Shown: piece by piece, positions 22,308 to 35,415 of the stretch | How the letters are laid out: every line of letters begins with the position of its first letter | Numbering within the stretch: the stretch's first letter is position 1 | NCBI RefSeq assembly: GCF_964340395.1 | Contig: NC_135558.1 | Coordinates: 19,583,371 to 19,647,370, forward strand | Origin: Glandiceps talaboti | Taxonomy: Eukaryota > Hemichordata > Enteropneusta > Spengelidae | DNA length: 64,000 nucleotides | Direction of reading: 5' to 3' | The notes under the pieces: model-generated | What the model saw: only the letters and a program-made list of their open reading frames with translations | What the model was told of the DNA's origin: nothing | Databases searched by the model: none | Position numbers and translations under genes: made by a program

Positions 22308-22650
22308 CAACTTAAAGTCAAATACCACTGGACCGATTACCTTGGGTGTCTAGTTGGGACATTGTTCAAAACAAACTGATCTTACCACCGATGGATGATG
22401 ATTTGGGTGATTTGAAAAATATGATCTTTGGTAAAAAATGTAGACTCCAGAACTGTTCATGACATGATGATCCCATCAGTGATATGTGAATTAGGTATGA
22501 AATTTCGTCCTTTTGGTCAAAAATTTGGAATTCCAAAATAATTGAGTAGAATGGGTTGGAATTTAATGGGAATGATCTTAGTGGTGTTTAGATTGAGAAT
22601 TGTTTATCATGATTGGCCCTAGCAACCATGACCACGCGCTTAGCAATATT
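22222..22650 (+). repeat. (TG)n-anchored dispersed repeat, forward A, copy 2
   Basis: Equivalent of 6017-6440, again starting with AGCTCAACTGAGCT over the stop codon. Its TG tract (22,239-22,304) is about three times the length of that in copy 1. Confidence 0.75.
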
Positions 22651-23095
22651 GAAAATAATCGTGAACTCCATGTTGTAGCCTCTTCAGCTCGAAAAAACAG
22701 ACCCGATTTAGACCAAAGGGCTAGTAAATGAACCCAAAATGTCAGTGCATGTGTACGGTATGTAATCAAGCAGGTGGAGTAGCTTATAAGCATGTCTATC
22801 AGTGAGCGCCAGCAAGTTTATGTATTAATTTATTGTATTTCTGTATTTAGTAAACTAGTTTGCCACCTCTTGTCAATACCGCCAATGGACAAATGAAAAC
22901 CTCGCCATTGTAAATTGTAAGCTCCTATGCAGCGCTATAGAAACCGTACAAAAGTCGACCTCCACAACGTCCGGACCAACTTTCCAAGGTAGCGATGCCT
23001 TCAGTGGCCGCCATTGAAGGCAGTGGTGTACTATACTACATGTATATCAACAATGCGTCTGGTCACAAATATGTAGAAATAATAAAACTACTGCT

Positions 23096-23717
23096 GTAAT
23101 TAATATTATATATTCCCCAAATTATTTCAATGTGTTAGAATTAGTTTAATGTCGTCTAGAATTTATTTTTATAATGGTTGCAATTAATAGTATGCACTCC
23201 TTGAATTAATTAAATGTGTTTTCAATTAATTTCATGTGGACTATAATAAATTTTTATAGTAACTGCAATTAATATTATGTATTCCTTGAATTAATTACAC
23301 GTGTTTTGATTAATTGTATGTACTGGACTTATTTTTATGTAGTCTAGAATTAATTTTATGTATTCCTTTAATTAGTTTGTATGGTTGCTGCAATTAATAT
23401 TATGTATTCCTTGAATCAATTAAATGTGAGTTGATTAATTCTATATACTGTAAATAATTTTATGTAGTCTACAATTGATTTTATGTATTCCTTGAATTAA
23501 TTAAATGTGTTTTCGAGTAATTTTATGTATCGGTCTTAATTTTATGTAGTCTAGAATAAATTTTATGTAGTCTAGAATTAATTTTATGTATTCCTGGAAT
23601 TAATTTCATGTAGTCTAGAATTAATTTTATGTATGTTCCGAATTAATTTTTTGTATGTGCTGAATTAATTTGTTTGTATGTCCTGAAATAATTATGTGTA
23701 TGTCCCGAATTAATTTT
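23096..23717. repeat. AT-rich AATTAATT degenerate tandem block, copy 2
   Basis: As in copy 1, with extra repeats near its right end. Copy 2 also lacks ~20 bp (GGGAGTTTATGGCGGCCC) present just upstream in copies 1 and 3. Candidate poly(A) signal AATAAA at 23,081. Confidence 0.85.
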
Positions 23718-24365
23718 GCCCCTACAATCCTTTGCGTGTGATTTCTTATTCAAAATGGCGGCCCGCAGTGGTATTTGGCGGGTTGTCATTCGAGAAAGGA
23801 ATCAAGGAGGATTCTACCAATTTATGCTCAATCTAAAATCGAGTTTTTCTGTCTCCCCTGAATTTAGGATCGACAGACGATCTATATGAAGTTAAGTTTC
23901 GAATGTTTGATGCCACAGGGACTCTGTCTTTGCTTTCCCGGCCCAAAATGAACCACTGTTTTCAATGCCTACGCTACACGACCGGTCGTACGATCAAATT
24001 TTGGTCGTGGATAATAACAGTACCATATACTAATACTAGCAATAGGGGCTACAGTAAGAAATACCCGGATGTTCGAATGATCTTGGACATAGGTTGGTAA
24101 TATTAATCCATCTTCTTCTTTACTCATGTTACTTATCACGAGTTATCACGAGTAAAGAGTATGAATCTAAGACCAGACTAAAAATCAGATTCACACTGGA
24201 AGAAAATATGATTGTGACTAATATGAGTCTAATCACCTAATGAGGCTGGAATTGTTAGAAGAGTCTGACTCATACTTGAATTTGTGAACATGAATCTGAA
24301 TCTGAGAATATATTTATACTATATCTTGATAAGAACATCAGTCCTAAATTTCAGTAATATGTTTT

Positions 24366-24777
24366 GACCGGTCGTGTGGTCGTGGCAAGTATATTTTCCA
24401 ATGTCTTTTCTCCACGCCGGTCGTATGGTCGTGGCAAGTGTTTTCTCCAATGACTTTTCTCCACTCGTATGGTCGTGGCATGTATTTTTTTCACTGTCTT
24501 TTCTCCACGACCGGTCGTATAGTCGTGGCATGCATTTTTTTTCAGTCTTTTCTCGACGACCGGTCGTATGGTCGTGGCATGTATTTTTTCCATTGACTTT
24601 TCTCGACGACCGGTCGTAGGGTCGTGGCATGTATTTTTTTTCACTGTCTTTTCTCGACGACCGGTCGTATGGTCGTGGCAAGTATTTTTTCCAATGACTT
24701 TTCTCGACGACCGATCGTATGGTCGTGGCGTGTATTTTCCAATGACTTTTCTCCACGACCGGTCGTATGGTCATGGC
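24366..24777. repeat. Palindromic ~50-bp minisatellite (ACGACCGGTCGT), copy 2
   Basis: Same length as copy 1 and almost identical to it. Confidence 0.9.
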
Positions 24778-24781
24778 ACAG

Positions 24782-25032
24782 TGACTTAGAAGAGCTGTTG
24801 ACAATCCGAGGCTCTGGTCGCACCCTCCGTTCTACTTCGAGTGGTGCTATTAACCTATACAAACGGTCGGTAAAACTAGTTTTTACGGTGGTCGATCGTT
24901 TTCAATCTGTGCTCCACACTTATGGAACACTTTGCTGGCACAACTCATCAGGGCAGTTCAATCACTTGAAAATTTTAAACAATCGTTGAAAACATTTATT
25001 TTTAAGTCATTTTGTATAAGTATAGTCAGTGC
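24782..25032 (+). mobile_element. Non-LTR retrotransposon tail (broken), copy 2
   Basis: Same frame-breaking insertion as copy 1, so the break predates the copy 1/copy 2 split of this segment. Confidence 0.65.
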
Positions 25033-25038
25033 TACAAT

Positions 25039-25192
25039 TAGTCTATCAGCTAGCCCTCGGATGTTCTTCCGATAAAATACGACACACAGCCGAACAACGC
25101 TATCGAGGATTCGGGCAGGCCCTCACATGCGAACTTCGTTCGCTTATAGTTATAGCATCGAAAGAAAGCCCGAACGTCTAGCAGCAAGACTA
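25039..25192. mobile_element. 154-bp inverted-repeat transposon (MITE), copy 2
   Basis: Same element at the same site as 8742-8895, with TGCTACAAT on both sides (25,030-25,038 and 25,193-25,201). A single ancestral insertion shared with copy 1. Confidence 0.85.
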
Positions 25193-25206
25193 TGCTACAA
25201 TCTGAT

Positions 25207-25369
25207 TAAAATCCGATGTAGATGTCGGCTAATCGTGCATTGCTATCTTACCATCGTTATTTAGCTTGAATTGACCTTCGCAGTACATGTTTACGTTTTA
25301 AGCCTGGTCGTAGAGGAGGCGATCAGCCAAAAAACGTAAACATGTACATCGGATCTACATCGGATTTTA
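25207..25369. mobile_element. Long-inverted-repeat hairpin element, copy 2
   Basis: Equivalent of 8910-9072, complete. Confidence 0.75.
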
Positions 25370-25931
25370 TTGGTCAGTGCTACTGCTTTTACAATTTCTC
25401 CTTATATTACACTTTTTGTCATAAAACCTTAGCATTTGGGTGTTTGAGACACACACAATTCTTGTTTGAGACGCACACAATCCTTGTTTGAGACACACTG
25501 AATCCTGGTCATAAGACCTTAGCATTTGACGTTTTATGCTACAATTTACTCTAACACAGAACACATCAAAAGATGCGTTAGTCGGAGGTGACTTCTTCAA
25601 AGCATCCTGTAATCATGTAAAAGAAATGTTTCGTTTGAAGAATTAAAAGTTCGTTCTTTGGGAAAAAGCTTTAGTCAAAACATTAAATGTATGTTCTTTG
25701 GGAAGGAAAAGTTACCCAAAGAATTAAGATTTTGTATTGTCGCCTTGGGGCCATCGTCTACTCATCAGTATGAACTTGTCAGTAGGGATTAATACACTTT
25801 CTATTTTGGATACTACATGTTATTGACACTACAAATCACCACATCTCATCACATTCCAGTTTATATAAATACACTTCTGTTCTTTACCGTCAAATTTCCA
25901 TACCAAAGCAATGTATTATGAAAGGTTAACA

Positions 25932-26712
25932 AGATACGACCAGCTAACGATGTATCTCAACAGTGCAGTACACAGACTAGGCTAGGAGGTACGACCAGCT
26001 AACGATGTATCTCAACAGTGCAGTAAACAGACTAGGCTAGGAGGTACGACCAGCTAACAATGTATCTCAACAGTGCAGTAAACAGACTATAAGGCTAGGA
26101 GGTACGACCAGCTAACGATGTATCTCAACAGTGCAGTAAACAGACTATAGGGCTAGGAGGTACAACCAGCTAACGATGTATATCAACAGTGCAGTAAACA
26201 GACTAATATAGGACTAGTAGGTACGACCAGCTAATGATGTATCTCAACAGTGCAGTAAAGAGACTAGGCTAGGAGGTACGACCAGCTAACGATGTATCTC
26301 AACAGTACAGTAAACAGACTATAAGGCTAGGAGGTACGACCAGCTAATGATGTATATCAACAGTGCAGTAAACAGACTATAGGGCGAGGAGGTACGACCA
26401 GCTAATGATGTGTCGAACAGTACAGTAAACAGACTAGGCTAGGAGGTACGACGTGCTAACTATGTATCTCAACAGTGCAGTAAAGAGCCTATTGGGCTTG
26501 GAGGTACGACCAGCTAACGCTGTATCTCAACAGTACAGTAAACAGACTATAGGGCTAGGAGGTACGACCAGCTAACGATGTATCTCAACAGTGCAGTAAA
26601 CAAACTAGGCTAGGAGGTACGACAGCTAACGATGTATTTCAACAGTGCAGTAAACAGACTAGGCTAGGAGGTACGACCAGCTAACGATGTATCTCAACAG
26701 TGCAGTACACAC
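25932..26712. repeat. 55-bp minisatellite, copy 2 (about 14 repeats)
   Basis: Same unit as 9635-11976. It shares the first and last repeats and several variant repeats with copy 1 (CTAACAATG, GGGCTTGGAGG), but the central block is missing. Confidence 0.95.
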
Positions 26713-27230
26713 TAGCTAGTGATTAACCTACATACTCGAAAACCTCAAATATTTGTATGAATCTTAAAAGCTCGCACGTTATTAATTTATGAATTAACTT
26801 ATCTTACTGAAATGCTGGTAGAATAAGATTTGGGTTGTTTTTGCTCATTGTCATCTATTTCTCGCCGTTGTAAGCTATACTGCTTTAACTACTAGTCACT
26901 GCTCCCTACTCTGGTTATTGTCGATATCTAGCCCATTGGTCAGGCTTGCATAGCATGTGACATGCGTGGTGGTAGATCTGTGACTCGATTCTGACCAGAT
27001 TCTGACTGCCCAGATTTTGACTCCTGTGTTTTAGCCTACCTGATGTAGACTAGTGCGAACGGCTATCGCTACACTATTCCCCTATCGTAACTGACAATTT
27101 GAATTGTTCAATTTGCGATAGGAAGAGATCACAAGTTGAAACATTCTAAATGTCAGATAGGATAGCGGAATAGTTTAGCAATAGCCATTTTTTTCCTTCC
27201 GTAAGGAATTAGATGTATAAAGGGGGCAAA

Positions 27231-27232
<2 letters not shown>

Positions 27233-27297
<65 letters not shown>

Positions 27298-28580
27298 TGT
27301 GTATACGACTTAAACTAAAAAAAAACGCCAGACCAATTGCCTTGGTATTTGGTGGGGATATTACTTTTGGTGTCTAGTTAAGAAATTGTTCAAAACAAAT
27401 GATCGCATCATAGGTATGTGATTTGGGTAAAAAAAAAAGCCATTTTTGGTAAAAAACAAACAAACTTAAACTTATAAACTACTGAGCAGATTGGTCTGAA
27501 TTTTGGTGGAAACGTTCTGTAGGGGGTGTAAATTAAATTCAATCATGACATGGTGATTCCATGAGTAATATCCAAATTATGGCTAAAAAGATGTCTTTTT
27601 GGTCAAAAATCTTTAATTCAAAAACTACTCAGCAGATTATGCTGAAATTTAATAAATATGTCTCTGGGATGAATAGATGAAGAAATATTAAGCATACAAT
27701 GATCTCATCCGTAAAAATGTGAATTTTGGTCAAAAACATTTATCTCAAAAAGTACTTTGTCATTGAAACTGAAAAGTGGAGAAATGTTTCTAGAAGTGAT
27801 ATTCTGCAGATTTTGTTCAAAATATTTTGACATGATTAGCCATAGCAACCATGACTATGTCTTTAGCAACGACAAAGGGAAGTATAAAATAACAACATCA
27901 TCTGGTAGGTAAGTGAGTAATCATTAAAAATGTATGCAAATATCCCTAGCACCCATGACCACGCCCATAGCAACATCCAGACAATTGTGTATTTCAGAAA
28001 GATAACAACAGAGATTCTTAGACAAGTGAACAAACATTCAAAAAAGTATGTAAATGTGCCTTTTGGTCAAAAACATATAAATCCAAAACGATTCAGCAGA
28101 TTGGACTGACATTTAACAGGGATACATCTGTAGCAATATTAAGCATATAATGATCTCATCAGTAATATGCAAATTAGGTGTAAAAATGTTAATTTTGGTC
28201 AAAAATTTATATCTCAAATGTACTTGGTCAGTGAGCCTGAAACTCTGTGAGATGTTTCTAGAAGTGTTATTCTGCAGATTTTCACAATTGGCCATAGCAA
28301 CCATGACCACGCCCTTAGCAACAGCCAAATGGTAGTATATTTTGGTCAAATAATATCATCTGGTAGGCAAGTGAGTAAACATTCAAAAAATGTATGCAAA
28401 TATCCAAGCAACCATTTCACAGCAACAGCCAAACGGTCGTGTATTTCACAAATATAACAACAGGGATTAACAGACAATTGAATAAACATTCAAAAAATGT
28501 ATGCAAATGTGCCTAGGAACAACACCACGCCCATAGCAACAGCCAAATGATCGCGTATATCGCAAAGATAGCAATTGTGG
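27233..28580 (+). repeat. (TG)n-anchored dispersed repeat, forward B, copy 2
   Basis: Equivalent of 12,495-13,870, starting with (TG)n (about 27,233-27,302). Confidence 0.75.
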
Positions 28581-29009
28581 TTGGATAGGCAACTGGACTG
28601 CAAATGAACACTTATTGTTAGCATGGACTAGCATATATCGATAAACATTTTTAAAAACTGTACATACAGTTGTGCTACAATGCCATTGGCGGTAGTTTAT
28701 TTTTACCTCTTGGGACAAGCCGTAATCGAACAATGTCATGAATTTGTAATAGTGTGTTTGGATTGTGACATGACCCTGTTTATATACATGTTGCGAAACA
28801 CCTAGAGAAATGAATATCTGTCTTCAGACAAGCCTTTAGATATTAGGCAGAACAGTGTCAAGACCCTATACATTCCACTTAAGCGGTTAAACGTATTGTC
28901 GACAATGTATATTTCGAGCGCAGTGACTAGCGTCAACTAACTATTATGACTCGACACGCTATGTATTGGTATTATCTAGATTGCCCGCATGCGCATAAGT
29001 GATGCTAAT

Positions 29010-30057
29010 TTAATATGTATGTTGTATCACAGATTACTTATTACTTGTCTGTGGTTGTATTGTATAATGTAATTAGAACAAAAGAGCTGAATAAGTTTAT
29101 ATGTTGTTAGTTTGTATTTTTGAGACATTCTGGAGATAGCATTAGCCAGGGAAGGACTTGGCTCTGCCATGTCTGATCCCAGCGCTATCTATCTACTGCA
29201 ATAAATAAAGTCGCATGGTTATGCTCAATATTAGGTCTACGAGGTGCTTCTGTACAATTACTACACTTCACTATTTGTCAGAACAGTAGTCGGTGTTTAT
29301 TTTACCCCCTTCAATACAGACACCTGACGTCCTTACTTGATAAAGTGAGTGTTTATTAATTCACACAAGTATCACTCTCTTACAGAGAACACACGAGCTG
29401 TATAAAACGCCAGTTTACTTTCCAGATCGAGATGGTAACTCATTCTCAACCCAAATTCTTCTGGAATCACTCCCCGTCTCGAACTACATTAAATTTCCCG
29501 CGGTTCGAAGTAAAGCGGGAAATTATTTCTTGGCATGACGTAACTACTGGCCAATGGGAGGCCAGCTTTGCAAAGGTGTTCTGTGCAACGTGGTAGTGGT
29601 ATTTAAGTGAAAGTGTGATGGTATTCATCAGTCTAGCATTGCCACCAGTACGTTGTGGATATCCACTTTTAATTTTTCGAAATAATTTATTTCGTTTAGC
29701 ATGTCCGAGCCGAAGTTCTAGATCAGCTTTTTATTTTCGTTCCCCAAACGTCACCTTTCTGTAAAAAGATGCCCAACTTGAAAAGCACATGTAGCATTGC
29801 TTTTGGGTACAGGTTTCCAGAACTGTTTTCCTTAGAATTACAGGGTTTTTATTTCTGGATTTTCTTTGGCGGCTCTGTGCTCTCTGGACGTTTTCAGCCT
29901 TGTAGATTCCGTATGCCTTTTCGGCAAATTTACTTTCGTTCATGTACAATCTTTTGCGCCGGCAAACAATTTCGTTTCAGTCAGCCTTGTACTGTTCAAT
30001 AAAGGTTTGCGTGGCCATGCACACATTACTCGGGCAACGCTTCCCCCTACACTATGA
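29010..30057 (+). other. Promoter-like or LTR-like segment, copy 2
   Basis: Same motifs as 14,280-15,330. The clearest difference is an 11-bp deletion near 29,978. Confidence 0.3.
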
Positions 30058-30062
30058 CTTGT

Positions 30063-30109
<47 letters not shown>

Positions 30110-30564
30110 TCTGGATAAGACGTGTACCCCCAAAAAAATAAATAAATAAATTAAAAAAAAAATTGGTGAGAGTACCCCTTCTATATACATACTATATACA
30201 TACATCGCTGGGGAAAGAAAACAGATATGCATGAAGGTCACAAAAACAAAGAAAGTTTTGTTTATCTTTTTGTTTTAAAATGTTTTTGTTTTTTGTTTTT
30301 TGTTTTTTAAATACGGTTGTGTTATAAGAACCACATGTGCAAAAAGCAATGATTAGAGCCACGGTTGAAACTATATGTCTAGTAGAATTTAATGTATTTT
30401 AGGCAAGGTGAAGAAATTGCCGAAATATTGGTCCGTGAAAATATCTACAAAGAAGACATATTCAAGTTTGAATAGCTTAATATATGCCATTTATTTTTAC
30501 TTCCCATAATTGGAGGTATTTAAATGGCAATGTCTTTCTGTGTGTCTGTGTGTATGTCCGTCTG

Positions 30565-30603
<39 letters not shown>

Positions 30604-30863
30604 GTCATTTGCTTAAAAACGACTGGCTCAATTATAATGACATTTGCTATGCATCATCCATATGCAAATGCAAAGAACTGATTAGATTTTGGTAAATATC
30701 CAATGATCATCAGTTATTTGCGTAATTACTGGTTTTGAGTAATTAGGCTATATCTTTGGAACGCATATTTCAAATTCAATATAAATTGGTGCATATGTTA
30801 ACCATAATAGGGTGCATATGTCCTATACGGTTTCTTGATTTAGCTTAAAGCTTTCCTGAATAA

Positions 30864-31144
30864 TGTGCATAATTAATTAGGCTAAATCTTTTGACCTAAT
30901 TTGGATATTACTAAGGGAATCATCATGTCTTACACCCTTAAGAATGTTGAACCAATCTGCACAGTAGTTTCTGAGTTTAAGTGTTTTGTTTTTTTAACCG
31001 AAAATCCCATTTTTACCCATATCACACACCTGTGATGCGATCATTTCTTTTGAACAATTTCTCATCTAGATCCCACGAGTAATGTCCCCACCTAATACCA
31101 AGGCAATCGAAGTGGCAGTTTTTGAGTTTAAGTCGTCCACACAC

Positions 31145-31188
<44 letters not shown>

Positions 31189-31260
31189 ACACACACACAC
31201 ACACACACACAACAACAACAACAACAACAACAATAAACCCCCCCCCACACACACACACAC

Positions 31261-31295
<35 letters not shown>
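30864..31295 (-). repeat. (TG)n-anchored dispersed repeat, reverse, copy 3
   Basis: Equivalent of 420-790, with its own AC/AAC/ACAG tract lengths (about 31,140-31,296). Confidence 0.7.
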
Positions 31296-33335
31296 CCAGC
31301 ACTACTGGACCTACATTGTAGTTCAGTTGTGCTAGAAAATTAAAATACGATAGCTCTATCACTACTAGCAACTAGTTTTAACGGTCAAATATTCTTTGTC
31401 AATGCAACACTGTAAATTCTCAAGAATTTACGTCAAGATTTGAGTACATGAAACGTGTGTCATTGAGCTACCCATTACTGTGTACATTGTCACACTATAG
31501 ATCTAGAGTTCAGACCAGACCAATGCGATATTATGTATCTGTCCTATAGTAACTATAAGACCTTTATTGCCAACCATGGGATAAAACAGGAACTTGCAAC
31601 ATCACTACTACAACACTTATATGACATCATCGCCAATTGCAGACCTCAAATTGTACTTGGTACACACCTGATGATTTTCATAACGGTTGTTTATGTTATA
31701 GCTTAAAGTTATGTATTTGTGGTATTTTTCAGTCACCTATACGTTAAACTTTCCAGATTACACAAGATTACATTTACAACTAATATAAATATAAATTAAA
31801 CATAAGAATACGAATACGAATCAGTGTGAAAGTCGGATAAAATGACTACCTGTCATAAGGACCGACAGGTAGCAAAAGCTGCTGGTCCTTACGGAAAACT
31901 GCTGGACCATATGCAGTTCACATTCCGGGAGTTCACACCCATGACCTGTATCTACACCCTCATACAGAACACATGATTTTGAACTTTAATAGGATACAAC
32001 ATATATTTTGATGCACTAAATAAAAGAAAGAATATCGAATTGTTTTATCAACTCTTTATTTCATGAAAATATTATTATTTGCCCCTGACGGTGAGTAGAA
32101 TTTTTTTTCTAAAGTTTGTAACTGACCCAGAGGTCATGAAAATTCATTCTCTCATCGGATCTCTTATTCACTGAATGTATTGTATTCATTCAATACAAAT
32201 ACAGGTCTAGGTACATAGATTGTAGATAATTTACGGGTGAATGAATCATTCACATTATCTGCAATCTCCAAGAGATCAGTCTTCTCCTCCCCCATTGTTT
32301 GATTCTCTAAATTCTGAATCACATGATCCAAGTCAAATTCATTATCTGTATCAACAGCTGATGTAGTAGCAGCAACGGAATCCTCAACACCTCAAGGTAG
32401 CAGCAATGTCAGCATAGAGTGCGTCATGAAGTTGAGATTGTTTGTCATATGATCAGCCCTTGAAGGTTGGTCGACTACATATACAATGGATGTTTCAACG
32501 AGGCTACTCTTTGACCTTTTGTTTGGGCGTAAGCTACAAAATTTGAATGATGAAAGCTCGCTGACCCAACGACAAATAGACCCTTAGAATTACCAGAGAA
32601 TAAAGAAGTACTTGATGATACCAGTACTTTGTGAGTTGGTAGCTGCAATAAGGCTCGGGTCAGAATTTACGGCGAGGGCGGGTGGGGGGACTGGGGTGAA
32701 ATTAGTTTAGTCAAAATTGTTTTCGCATTCCCCCCACTTTGCGCACTCAAAATAATCCCCCCCCCCCCGAAATGAACCCAATAATTTCTGTAGTCCCTCC
32801 CGGCTACATATATTTTAATGTGTAACCCCCCCCCCTCCTCCCGGCTCCACTTGCCAGAGATGTAGAGTATATGGTAACTAATATGGAAACTAACAGTGGA
32901 AATCAACCAGTGTCCATACCGTGAACAATGAGAGAATCCTTTACAAATATATGTGGGCTTTATGAAAAAGATCTCACATTGGGCTGTAACCTATACTTGG
33001 CGATACTTAGCCAGCAGGGTTTTCTCTTTCAATCTTGATTCTGAGCATAAACAGCATCATCCATGATAGCTAGTGGGGAGGGTCAAGTCATAGAATACTT
33101 TAAATTTGTCATCATACCCCAATTTTACTTAGCTCAATACATTACTTTACAACAGTACTAGTATGGCTATATTATCTGCACTTTAAACTTATTACGTACA
33201 GAGATAGTTTGACACACACACATTCACTTAGCTATTGACTGCCTCATAATTAACTGTATAATAGGCAAATGAAGTGTACAATTTTGCAAAGTACAAGGCA
33301 AACGACTGCTCCTGAAGTTTGAATATTTAAACATG

Positions 33336-33381
<46 letters not shown>

Positions 33382-33747
33382 CAAGAGTCTAGAGATATGC
33401 CCACAGAGGAAGACATATACAAATACATTCGCATGGCTGTCACCCAACTCTTCGCTGAATATAGGCTTTAGAAGGTATTGTGGCAAAACAGCGAGAAATC
33501 TTTAAATTTACTCAGTAAACGACCGATCCTGATGTTTCATTTGGTTCAAATCATGAGCTGAGCATAATATTTCTGGAGCACCCTTCTAGATCATCAGAAC
33601 TTTCATAGCCCCCCCCCCCCTGAATGCTCAATTTTTCTTAACCCCCCCCCCATTGAGTTGTTTGAATAATTAATGATCTTCAGTAATTAAGCTGTATCTT
33701 TGGAAATGCTATGTTTAAAATTCCATACAATTTGGCACATACATCAA

Positions 33748-33749
<2 letters not shown>

Positions 33750-33787
<38 letters not shown>

Positions 33788-33791
33788 AGAG

Positions 33792-33828
<37 letters not shown>
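33750..33828. repeat. (TA)n microsatellite, copy 3
   Basis: TA tract interrupted by GGAGAGAGAGA. Confidence 0.85.
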
Positions 33829-33829
<1 letters not shown>

Positions 33830-34333
33830 TTAATCTGCATAATCAATGTTTAAAAAAAAAATAATTAGGCAATATGTTAACTGTACAAGCTTTTAGTTTC
33901 ATATAATTAATTTTCCAAGTAAGGGATACGTCATGTAGAATAGCTATAGTTTACAATTTTGTATTCCAACAATGTATGTTGACCCAAAAACCTATGATTT
34001 TGCACTTGTGGGAGGCATTCAGTTTAAATCTGGTTTACATTTTACTCTTAACACGTTTGATATTTTTTTGACAGAAGTTACAAATATTACAAGAAATACA
34101 TTCAATATATTTTTTACATTCTATGGTTGCATGAAATACAATCTGGGGGCGGACGATGTTCAAGAGAGCTTGCATGAAATGCAATTAGTACATTTTTACA
34201 GTTTATGATTGTACGAAATACACTATAGTTTCGGTGGGCGGGCGTCCAGGAATTTGCGTGAAATACATGTAATATATATTTTTTACATTCTAAGAGTTCA
34301 CAAAATACATTCTAGGGTCGGCTGGCGGTCATC
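33829..34333 (+). repeat. Degenerate ~80-bp repeats, copy 3
   Basis: Counterpart of 19,071-19,580. The longer open stretch here (33,972-34,208) has no recognisable domain. Confidence 0.7.
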
Positions 34334-34601
34334 AAGGATGCTTGTACAAAATACATTTAATACATTTTGTTCATTCTAGGTTAGGGCAATGATCCGGGGA
34401 GCTTGCATAAAATACAGGCTGGAGGATTTTCAAAAAAAATCGTTTTGCTGTACCCCTAACTTGGCAAAAAAGCCAGCATTCGGCACTGATTGTTCTACAT
34501 TACCACCCAAAATGTTCAAACATGTAGCATTTTGTGATTCTATAAATGGTCACTGTACTGTATATGATCACTAACATTTTGAAGGAAAGAAAGAATTGCA
34601 G

Positions 34602-35380
34602 GTAAGTATTGTGAACATGAACTATTGTCATTTGTACCAAATGTAGGCCTAACCAAACATAACCAAACAGCGTGATGAACACTGTGATCGGTAAGCTGGC
34701 GTGAGACCGTGTACCGATACGCACCCAACTGAATTATTTCCATGTATCGTACGTAATTCAACTAAGTGTCTCATCCCTTTTCTGATGATGCTGTCGCAGG
34801 TTTTCCAATGTATGATCTTTTTCTCGAACAAGGTGGAGAAAACAAATATATGTTAAATTTGGTGGTCTTGTTGACTGAAAAATCGTCCCATGCATTCACC
34901 AATCGTGTCGATTTGTCGCGATCTGTTTTCAGTTTTGAAAAAGGCAAAAAAAAACACAAACAAAAACCCCAACCACCACACCACCTTTCCTTCTTTGAAC
35001 ATGGCCGTATCTAGAATCTGAACGACACAGACGATAGCAGCAATGCTTAGTAGTATTAAACCACTTACGTAGTACATTACCAATTCAGGTGCATGTATTT
35101 AGGTCGTATGTACAAACGTCTGTCCAAAGTTTGTAGGGTAAGGACACCAATGTATGTGCAGACACTTAGTATTAAATAGGTCTTGGTCTAGATCTAATAA
35201 TAGTGGTATAGGCCTATTGTTGAACCTCGCTATTCATGTGAAACGCGTCACCATCTCCCCTTTTCAACACAAATCGACACTAAAGGGTAAAATTGTTAAG
35301 TTCTACGGAAATGTCGTGTTCTCAAGTGAAAATTTACACAGGAAAAATAATACCTGGTTATAGTATCTACCTTTGCATAG
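34602..35380 (+). other. Candidate 5'-UTR intron, transferase copy 3
   Basis: Same splice signals as copies 1 and 2. Confidence 0.4.
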
Positions 35381-35415
35381 GAATTGTGACGTTCTAGGTG
35401 TTTAGGTTGTACGCC

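Larger units (their letters stand above)
15703..30425 (+). repeat. Tandem segmental unit, copy 2
   Basis: Second full copy (14,723 bp). It aligns with copy 1 throughout and carries the gene at 20664-22223. It keeps the ~510-bp segment missing from copy 1 but has only about 14 repeats in the 55-bp minisatellite, against about 43 in copy 1. The last ~6 kb (24,300-30,425) is nearly identical to copy 1, suggesting recent duplication or conversion. Confidence 0.95.
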